Shown one piece after another: positions 56,476 through 64,000 of a stretch of DNA of 64,000 nucleotides. Within the stretch, counting starts at the first letter, position 1. Every line of letters begins with the position of its first letter. A program made the position numbers and the translations under genes. The DNA is taken from NCBI GenBank assembly GCA_020466095.1, contig CM035806.1, forward strand, positions 63,661,587 to 63,725,586, in the 5' to 3' direction. The notes below the pieces were generated by a model, which was given only the letters and a program-made list of their open reading frames with translations, was not told where the DNA came from and did no database searches. This DNA comes from Chlorops oryzae. Taxonomy: Eukaryota; Arthropoda; Insecta; Diptera; Chloropidae.

Positions 56476-57271
56476 GGTGCTCCTTAAATTGCGAAATTTC
56501 GAAAAGTTACCGGGCTACCTCGCCATTCGGTTCTACTACCTAAAAAATGAACTGGAGATTTTTTTTTCTTTTTACATTGAGTTTTAGGGGTCGCTACCAG
56601 CAAATGAAAAGTTTGAAAAACGTATTCTTTGAAGGATTTTTACTAACTAACAAAAAGAAAAATTATGTGGTTAGAGCTCGCCATTCGCTTCTACCACCTA
56701 AATAACACACGTGTGATTTAAAAAAATTTTTTAAATTGAGTTTTAGGGGTCGTCCAATGGGTCATAGTTTGGGATAAGTATAAACTTAAAAAATCGTGCC
56801 TAAAAATATGTTATGAATTTGATTTTATTTTTTAAAATTTATTCTGTTTATTTCAAATGTGACTTTTTAAAGCAAATTTCGAGTTATACTTTAGGGTGCT
56901 GTCGGTTATACAAATGAAAGTATCAGACTTTCAGAATCTGAATTATCAATTGAGGTTGGAGATTGAAGTGCGTCACGAAAAATTTCGCAAAAAACCACCG
57001 TATTCTGGCCTGTTACAGAATCTGGTTGTCGATTTTATACATTCTGCCTAAAAGAATACCTTGTAAACTTCGATAAAGTTGAAAGAAATTTTATTTTTCG
57101 TTTCGTATTTTAAATTAGTATATTTTTAGGCAGGCAAAATTTTCAAACTTTGAGCCGTGGTAGCGACCCTTAAAACTCAATTAAAACAACAACAAAAAAA
57201 CATGAGTTCGTTTATTAGGTAGGAGAACCGAATGACGAGGTAGCCCGGCAACTTTCAAATTAAGGAGCACC

Positions 57272-57272
<1 letters not shown>
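56475..57272. mobile_element. 798-bp MITE inserted in a TA microsatellite
   Basis: Long inverted ends: GGGTGCTCCTTAAATTG and GGGTGCTCCTTAATTTG, continuing with CCGGGCTACCTCG and CATTCGGTTCT over about 60 bp. TA on both sides. The interior has TTGAGTTTTAGGGGTCG twice and its complement once. No transposase ORF. Confidence 0.8.

Positions 57273-57315
<43 letters not shown>
57273..57315. repeat. (TA)n microsatellite, right part
   Basis: Continues the 56416-56474 repeat. Confidence 0.9.
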
Positions 57316-57317
<2 letters not shown>

Positions 57318-59135
57318 TTCTCCTTCGTTCGATTATCCTCATTCCCATCACTTACACTTTTATACACTTCAACTGTATGGTATAGGGACATAGCGCTACT
57401 CGTTCCTCGTTCTACTGCTAAAAAGTAATTGTCCTTCCGTAGGATTGAAAAAAATTAGAGTGCGAATAATGAAAATGTTAGTAAATTAGGACAAAGTAAT
57501 GGAGAAAGCAAAGAAAATATACGAAAAACAAAACAAATAAATAAGTTTTAGCGCGAACGACAGCGAGAACGACGGCAGCGCGTGGAGGATCTTCGCAAAA
57601 TCCATTTTCTCATTCGCTGTGTCCTTTATAAGCGCGCGCATGAGTGCCAGTGTGTCTCAGCATGTGTGTGTATCTTTGTGTGCGTGTGGGTCCGGTTGTA
57701 TGTTTGCGAATGTGATTTTCTTTTGCCGTTTGGCTTTGGGCGAGAAAAGGTTAATAATCCTTCAATTCAATTATTTGTATGACAGTTGGAGGAGGAGGTC
57801 ACATCAGTTGCCCCAAGGCACAGGAAGGACACCCACTTTGAGAGTTCTCACTCACTCACTCACTCACTCACTCACATTGTTCTAATTTTTTATTTCATTT
57901 TTTTGTCTTAATTGAATTTAAAGTTCAAGGACTCTCGATATGGAATCTCGATATGGACTCTCTTTAGTGGAAAGTTTATAAATATAATGTTTGATTGTCG
58001 TCATGTCTTTACACTCTAAGCGAATTCATCAAGTCCTTTCAATTGTTTTGTTTTCTTCAATTATTCCTCTTTGTATTCATTTATTATTAGTTTTCTTTTT
58101 CATTTTGCTGGTTCTTAATGTTATAAGCTCTACTCGTTGCCATGGCAAGAGGTATTATTCAATTATGTTTTTCTCAAAAAAAAAAAAAAATAAAAATAAA
58201 TACATAAATAAAAAAAAATAAAAAAATTGAAAATTTTCTCAAGGATATCAATTTAATGGTTTTCCTTCTTCTTAATCCAGTGCCACTTAGTTTTCTCACT
58301 AATAAGTTACTCGTTATTTTGCTATAGAATCGCTATAGAATCTATGTTTCCATATCAACGGCAATCATCAACTAAATGTACATTTTGTGGCGTTGCAGAC
58401 ATGCCCGCTTGCTGCCTTGCAGCATGCACAGTAGCAAACAGTGTTGGATTCTCGGAATCATTCCGGTTAAATTTCCGTTCTACAGAAAATTCTAAGAAAA
58501 CAAACAAAATCTGACATTTCCGTTGCGAACTTTTGCATTTCCCTACATTTGATTGGAGGATTTTCCATTGAAATGGCAAAGAAATAAGTGCCTTTTTATT
58601 GTGTCTCTTAAAAATTTTAATGATTTTCTTTGACCTATTTTTAGCATCAGAGCTTTCATGGAATTCAATTTCAATTAAAGTAAGTGCACCACATAATCCC
58701 GGCTCTTATTGAGGCTCATTTTTTATTTGACCCACTTCCAACTATAAAATCTGCAGGTACCTACATCTAAAAGTTGGAGCTTGTCCTTAAGTAGGATCTT
58801 GGAAAAATTGAAAAAACGCAATCCTGCAATATTGAGAGCAACTGCAGCCGATTGAAAATCGCTAGAGCGAATTGATGATGATAGTTGATGTTTGGTGCTT
58901 TTTGGGGACAATTTGCGTTCTAAGCGGGAAAAATATTTCTGAATGATTTTGAAAAGTTTTTAGTTTTCATTAAAGTATTCCTAAATAGGTCCACACATTT
59001 AAAAAACTGGGCCTAATGAGCAGCTGCTGCTGCTCACCAAAATATGGACTCAACGTTGTCGGACAGGTCTGAATATATTCCCTTGGCCTTGCTGAGATGC
59101 AAGGAAACATCTCTCACTTAAATGTTAGCAAAACC
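57316..59135. other. Unique DNA, no supported gene
   Basis: A GC-richer patch (57550-57720) codes for an Arg- then Cys/Val-rich peptide that reads a TGTGTG-like stretch, so it is not convincing. CTCA repeat at 57846-57874; A run at about 58168-58187. Confidence 0.4.
57846..57874. repeat. (CTCA)n microsatellite
   Basis: About seven CTCA units. Confidence 0.9.
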
Positions 59136-59161
59136 AAAAAAAAAAAAAAAAAAAAAAAAAA
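59136..59161. repeat. A homopolymer next to a family B end
   Basis: A 26-bp A run, an extension of the A tract at the complement of the TTGTTTTT terminus. Confidence 0.85.
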
Positions 59162-59877
59162 ACAAATAAGAAAGTTAAAGTCGGTCAAGCCCGACTTTGA
59201 AATACCCAGCGTCCCGACATTATTGGCGCACTATTGACGGACGGATCCTCTCCATTTGTGGGCGTGGCAGTGGGCGGGCCACATAGGTTTTTTTCCTACA
59301 CCTTTCATTCGCCTTGGTCAACCTATGTTGCGAATATGAAGCTTCTACGCCTTTTACTTCACAAGTTACGATAAACCCTTCTTTGTGGGCTTATTTATGG
59401 GCGTGGCTCGGGGAGGAAGGCGGCAATTTTTTTCCAGGATATGTCCCTTTTCGTAGTATACCAGTACACCAAATACCAATGAAATGTGTTGAGTGGTTCG
59501 CAAGTAGGAAAAATATTAAAACTCAAAAGAAACGTTTAAAAAACGATTAATTGCCAAAACAATTCTTTTGACAGATTTTTCAAAGAAAATAGAAATTAAT
59601 TTCGAAAATTTCTATTTTAATTGCTTGGAATATAAAAAAAATGCATCAAAAATGCATCCTACTTTAAAGGATAATATGTAATTCAATAACGGTACCTCGT
59701 AGACAAGTGATGCAGAAAGCAAAAATATAGCCCTTAACATAAGCTATCCCATGTTAAAATAACTCCAAACATTAATTGGACACCCTGTATATATATATCT
59801 ATATCTACATCAGTTCTGGCTGTTACAAGACTCGCACAAAACTAGTAGGTATACCCTGCTTACGCTGGGTATCAAAA
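59160..59877 (-). mobile_element. Family B element with interior replaced
   Basis: Starts with the complement of the hairpin end (GTCGGTCAAGCCCGAC) and ends TTACGCTGGGTATCAAAA. Between 59505 and 59790 the family sequence is replaced by foreign DNA ending GGACACCCTG-TA. Confidence 0.75.
59505..59788. mobile_element. Tc1/mariner-like end fragment inside family B copy
   Basis: The right end GGACACCCTG-TA matches the CAGGGTGTCC start at 13772. The left end is missing and part of the host element is deleted with it. An ATTTTCGAAATTAATTTC-like inverted stretch lies near 59580-59620. Confidence 0.4.
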
Positions 59878-60015
59878 GGCCTTATAATTGAAGCGGAGCC
59901 GTGAATAACGTTGTAAGTGACAAATTTCACATTTTTGCAAATTTCCCATGCCATTTAGTACTTACAGTGCAGTCACTTAAAACGTTATTCGCGGCTCCGC
60001 TTCAACTATAAGGCC
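59878..60015. mobile_element. 138-bp hairpin MITE
   Basis: Inverted halves GGCCTTATAATTGAAGCGGA and GGCCTTATAGTTGAAGCGGA continue as GCCGTGAATAACGTT over about 43 bp. It abuts the family B end exactly. Confidence 0.75.
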
Positions 60016-60034
60016 CAAGTGGTTAAAAACCCTT

Positions 60035-60490
60035 TTTATGTTTTAAGGCAATTAAAGTAGTTTCCAAAAATTGGGAAAGTGGGCGTGGCAGAAGGGTGTT
60101 TTTCGAAAATTGTCTCCTACACCCGAAATTCAAATGGGACTTGAACGAATTTTGGCACTTATGCTTCCTTTGTAGCCATAAACATCCTCCCAAAAAATTT
60201 ACTTGATCGGTCCATTATTAAGGGTACCTCCAGAACTAGGGTCAATCACAAAAATCCCAAAACTGCCTAAAAATCTGACTTTTTCTCAATATTTCAATGA
60301 AGCTTAGAAGTTGAGCGTATATTTAAGCCTCCGATTAGAAATCAAAAAATTTGGAAAAGTGGGTGTGGCAAAGGGTCGGTTTTCATGAAGGAATTGAACG
60401 AAAGTAGGTATATGGGGCCCCTTATGACATTAAAAACCTCTTGAATATTCTTTCTTAGCGGTTAACGGTCCTGTTTTTGTGCGTAAATTC
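60035..60490 (+). mobile_element. Family A fragment, both ends missing
   Basis: Covers the first block from AAAGTGGGCGTGGC to the end of the second block (TATGGGGCCCCTTATG). Lacks the TATACCC start and the hairpin. Confidence 0.7.
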
Positions 60491-61601
60491 CAGTAATGAC
60501 TCTAATGTCCGATATGCTTAGTCTCAACAAATCTTTTGTTTACTTCATTCTTATGGCCCATTCCCAAATATGAACTGTTAATTGCACATTAAAGGAAAGT
60601 AAGTAAACTATGTAGATGCAAGCTCGCAAAGTGTGAGATAGATTGGCTATATTCATTATTCTTCGATTGATTCAGAAACTGCCAAAAATTCTACGCTTTC
60701 GAAATCGTTGTCCATGATCTTTTGAAAGATCACCTGCTTTCGCTTTTACTTTACATGGAAAATTGACATGTTCATTTCTCAATGCGGAGTAGAAAGTCTA
60801 AAATTATCGAATGAAATGCTCTTCCAATACTCTCCCAATGCTCTCTCAATGCTCTTGCATAACTAGCCACATATAAGCGGAAATTAAAAAATTACTTGGA
60901 AGTAATTTTCTTTAAAGCACCTTTAGAAAAAATAAAAGTGACCGATTTCGAACAATATCGATTTTAAATATGTATCTCGACTTCTCCCATCACCAACAGA
61001 GGAATCCAATTGAATTCAGGCTGTTTGTCTGAAGAACAAAACAAATCGTTTAAAACTTGAGAAATTCATAAAAAACAAACAGAAGGCTTTCGCTTTTAGG
61101 AATTTATGAATCGACCGATCATTAAAAAAAACACACACACAGACCAGGGAAAAAATTATTCAACAAACCCGATAAAAATAATTGAAAACTTTGAAAACAG
61201 ATTTTCAATTGCTGACGCTTTATCGATCGTGCGATCATCGTTCATTGCAGACAAAGAGAATTTCTTGAGCTTAATTTCCCAAATATAAAATAAAATAAAA
61301 GAAGAATTGAAAAAATAACAAGAAATGTGCAAATCCGAAGGGAAAACCAACTGAAATCGTGTAGATAATTGAAGACATTCATATTTCAATGCAAAGAGGC
61401 ATCCCACAAAAAAAAGCTGCCGATTTCTTTACGTGAACTTCTGGAACTGTGTCTTCCAACTGCTCGCCGAGTAGGACTATGCTTAGGTGTAGGATACATG
61501 CGCGTACAGTAAGGCCCTTTTCATCTAAATAAAAAAAAAATTTAATTCATTAGAATTGTTGAAAGTCAGTCAGTCAGTCGGTCAGTAAGTCCAGCCTCTA
61601 T

Positions 61602-61602
<1 letters not shown>
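60491..61602. other. Unique AT-rich DNA
   Basis: No supported gene or repeat ends. Confidence 0.4.

Positions 61603-61631
<29 letters not shown>
61603..61631. repeat. (GA)n microsatellite
   Basis: About 14 GA units. Confidence 0.95.
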
Positions 61632-61634
<3 letters not shown>

Positions 61635-61681
61635 TCTGGCGTTTTAGGTAGCTATGGGCCAAAAATTTCTTTCATTTTTTT

Positions 61682-62056
61682 CTCTTTTTTTACCCAGCGT
61701 AAGCAGGCTAGACATATATAGACAAACATATATATTCTTGATTAGGATCGAAAACTGAATCGATTTAGATATGTCCATCCATCTGTCCGTCCGTCCGTCC
61801 GTCTGTCCGTTTGTGGCCGAATCTCCTTTCAAACGGCTGGACCATCACGTCAAAATTTGGCATATAGGTATATCGGGCGCCGAGTATGATCCTCAGTGAA
61901 AATGGGCGATCTCCGCCCACTGCCGAGCCCACAAACATTAATTTTGTGTAACTTCCGCACGGAAAGAAAAAGCTTAGTGCTTCAACATTGTCGGGACCAC
62001 TGGCTGGATACATCAAAGTCGGGCTTGACCGACTTTAGCCTTCTGACATGTTTTTA
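61682..62056 (+). mobile_element. Family B element, internally deleted
   Basis: TTTTTTACCCAGCGTAAGC start, (GTCC)n at 61785-61808, and GTCGGGCTTGACCGAC hairpin end with TCTGACATGTTTTT. Only 375 bp against about 645 bp for complete copies. Confidence 0.75.
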
Positions 62057-62085
62057 TTTTTTGTTGCCAGTTTGGATATTCTTCA

Positions 62086-62701
62086 TTATACCCGACACAC
62101 TCTGTGTCGAGGGTTTATTGCGTTTGTGTGGTTGTGTGTAACACCCAGAACCAGTCGAGATAGACCATACCAAATATATATTGAAATGATCAGCGTCACC
62201 AGGAGATCCGATTTAGCGATGTCTGTCCGTCTGTCCGTCTGTTTGTATACAGTTTTCTTATCGAAGGAGTTGAGCTATCTCGACAAAATTTGGTATTCGT
62301 GCTCACGGGGACATGAGTAAGAATAAGTTCGAGAATGGACCCGATCGGACCATTTTTAGGGGTACCTCCAGTACTAGGGTCTGTTACGAAAATCACAAAA
62401 ACTGCTCTAAAATCGAAATTTTTCAACATATTTCAATGAAAATTCGAATTTGAGTGTATATTTAAGCCTCCGATTAGAATTGCAAAAAAAAAATGGAAAA
62501 GTGGGCGTGGAAAAAGGGCGGTTTTCATAAAGAAATTAACAAAAGTCGGTATATGGGGCCCCTAATGGCCTTAAAAACTTCTTGAATATTCTTACTTAGT
62601 GGTCCTGTTTTTTGGGCGTGGTTCCAAAATTATTTAAACATGTGTGTCTCTGTCGGGTATTTTATTGTCCGGCTCGCCTGACTATAACACCCTTACTTGT
62701 T
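62086..62701 (+). mobile_element. Family A element with internal recombination between its two blocks
   Basis: Complete ends (TATACCCGACACACTCTGTG; GGCTCGCCTGAC...CTTACTTGT), but only one copy of the internal block: first-block sequence GGTCTGTTACGAAAATCAC passes at about 62420 into second-block sequence (TTTCAATGAAAATTCGAATT). Deletion between the duplicated blocks explains this. Confidence 0.8.
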
Positions 62702-62702
62702 A

Positions 62703-63268
62703 AAATTTCTTTTCGAAATGAAATTCCCGCAGTGCTTGAGTTTGCTGCTGATTTTTCTGCTCTTCAGAAATTTTATATTTTATAAGAGATTCTTCTGTAT
62801 TTCTATAAAAAATAATATGAAAAGAATATATAAGATTTCTCATTTCTTTTTCTGCAGTAATCTCTACGCCTATATGTAGGTATATACATATATATCAAAA
62901 GCTGATGAAATTTTAAGGCCAGTAATCATAGAGAAGACATTTTATTATCGATAGGTTTTTTGAATGAAAATTTATTGAAGTTCTACATGCGCTGAAAAGT
63001 ATGCTCCGATTATCGATTAATTTTCTTATTTTATTTTTCCGATTGCGCATTTCATCATGTCGTTGGTTTTCAAGGAATACGTAATTTTTCTTTTCTAATC
63101 AATGAATTCTTAAATTTTTCTTTTTCTCTGTTTTTGTCTTCACTTCACTTAACTTTAATATTGATACGTAATTAATACCTGCTGTAGAATCCGTACCTCT
63201 ACTGTGGGCATCTTCGAATGCTTTAAGCACAAAGAAACGCAAGTTCCAAAAATATTGTGGTCTACATG
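62703..63268. other. Unique AT-rich DNA
   Basis: No supported gene. Confidence 0.4.
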
Positions 63269-63740
63269 AAGGTGCTCTCACACAATATGTATCGAGCAAT
63301 ATGACCTATCAAATTTCATTCCGTATTCCTGTCAAAATTAGATTGGAACATGCATGGTCTTTTTTGCACTCACACGACACGTATATGCCATTTCTATTAA
63401 TTCTCTTCTTCTTCCTCATAAGACAGCTGTTTTGTGTATTTCTTCTAAAATAAAATGCGTAAAACCTTTGCTTTAAAATTATCAACTAATTAACAAGCAA
63501 ACTACATTTACCTTTGGCGACTCCATTTTGCGCAATTTCTATTTTCAAAAGATAACAGCTGTTTTCGCATGTGCACACATACGATTATCAAATTAGTTTG
63601 ATAATCGAATAAAGGAAGATGCACTGCCATGTGGCTCGGTCATATGTATCGATTTTCTTGCATTCACACGATATGCCAGCTTCGCTTGTGGCATATCTGA
63701 CAGGTCATATTGCTCGATACATATTGTGTGAGAGCACCTT
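63269..63740. mobile_element. 472-bp MITE with about 40-bp inverted ends
   Basis: Both ends read AAGGTGCTCTCACACAATAT then GTATCGAGCAATATGACCT in inverted orientation, almost identical. A central ATCAAATTAGTTTGAT palindrome lies near 63589-63604. Flanks show no clear duplication. Confidence 0.8.
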
Positions 63741-64000
63741 TAAGTAGTCATAAGATTCGAAGACTTTTTAAAAATTGAATAAGTCTCAAATAGCGAATAC
63801 CATATCACATAATTGTAATGTGTATTGTAGTTTTGTTTGTAGCAAAAATACCCAAAAACACACCGGATCAAACAAAACGAAACAAAACGTTTTCGTTTCG
63901 TCAGTCAAGAGAAACCCTTTTCTTTCTTAGTCAAAACCGTTTCGTTTTGACTAATCTGGTTTGTTCGCTCTCAAAAGGCACAATGGACTGTTGTTTGGTT
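63741..64000. other. Unique DNA at the window edge
   Basis: Contains ACGTTTTCGTTTCG and GTCAAAACCGTTTCG words in both orientations (63890-63955), perhaps the start of another inverted-repeat element cut by the window. Confidence 0.3.

Overview
This window looks like euchromatic, non-coding DNA from a higher fly (Diptera, Schizophora), most likely a tephritid-type fruit fly or a calyptrate relative. The evidence is the AT-rich background, CATA/TATG and GA microsatellites, dozens of short DNA transposons, an irritans-subfamily mariner very close to the Himar1 type, and two abundant families built like the INE-1/DINE-1/HINE non-autonomous Helentrons of Drosophila. The species assignment is inference. 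No complete host protein-coding gene is visible. The most plausible host signals lie on the + strand: a small coding exon with a splice donor at 41164-41251, and a juxtaposed acceptor/donor (candidate recursive splice point) at 54877-54880. Together they suggest the window covers the start and a large first intron of a long gene.

Two dispersed families dominate. Family A starts TATACCCGACACA, carries a GTCY microsatellite and a duplicated roughly 0.3-kb block, and ends in a GTCAGGCTCGCCTGAC hairpin plus TTACTTGT. Copies or fragments lie near 0.35-4.2, 8.9-12.1, 15-17.2, 23.9-24.8, 30.7-32, 42.2-42.4, 47.4-48.3, 60-60.5 and 62.1-62.7 kb. Family B starts TATACCCAGCGTAAGC and ends in a GTCGGGCTTGGCCGAC hairpin plus TTACTTGT. 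Copies lie near 14.1, 28.5, 35.3, 46.6, 50.4, 59.2 and 61.7 kb.

Many other elements are nested in these or contain them. hAT-like mini-elements with readable target-site duplications lie at 631-1220 (with a BED zinc finger), 2814-2965, 18917-19068, 20228-22233, 22680-23146 and 28297-29154. A 1,293-bp mariner with one internal stop (20813-22105) sits inside the 20.2-22.2 kb hAT-like element. Two nearly identical 1.1-kb elements face each other at 10.6-13.3 kb. A 2.6-kb palindrome (4.9-7.5 kb) holds an intron-containing gene fragment in its loop. A piggyBac-like element is nested in a long-inverted-repeat element (42.5-43.8 kb). A further set of TA-, TAA- or TTAA-flanked mini-elements, tRNA-derived SINE-like repeats and a Tc1-like transposase pseudogene complete the mobile complement.

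Low-complexity DNA is extensive. There is a kilobase-scale polypyrimidine tract (37.4-38.3 kb), GA-rich purine tracts (26.5, 27.6-28.3, 32.1-32.5, 51.2-53.6 kb) and a 420-bp ATAAC array (41.8-42.2 kb). Long open frames rich in Ser/Leu, Arg/Glu or Met-Leu-Cys-Tyr in these tracts are artefacts. The unique-looking stretches between repeats (for example 17.2-18.4, 24.8-27.6, 29.2-30.7, 33-34.7, 38.3-41.2, 45-46.2, 48.9-50.1, 57.3-59.1 and 60.5-61.6 kb) contain no gene I can support and are probably intronic or intergenic.
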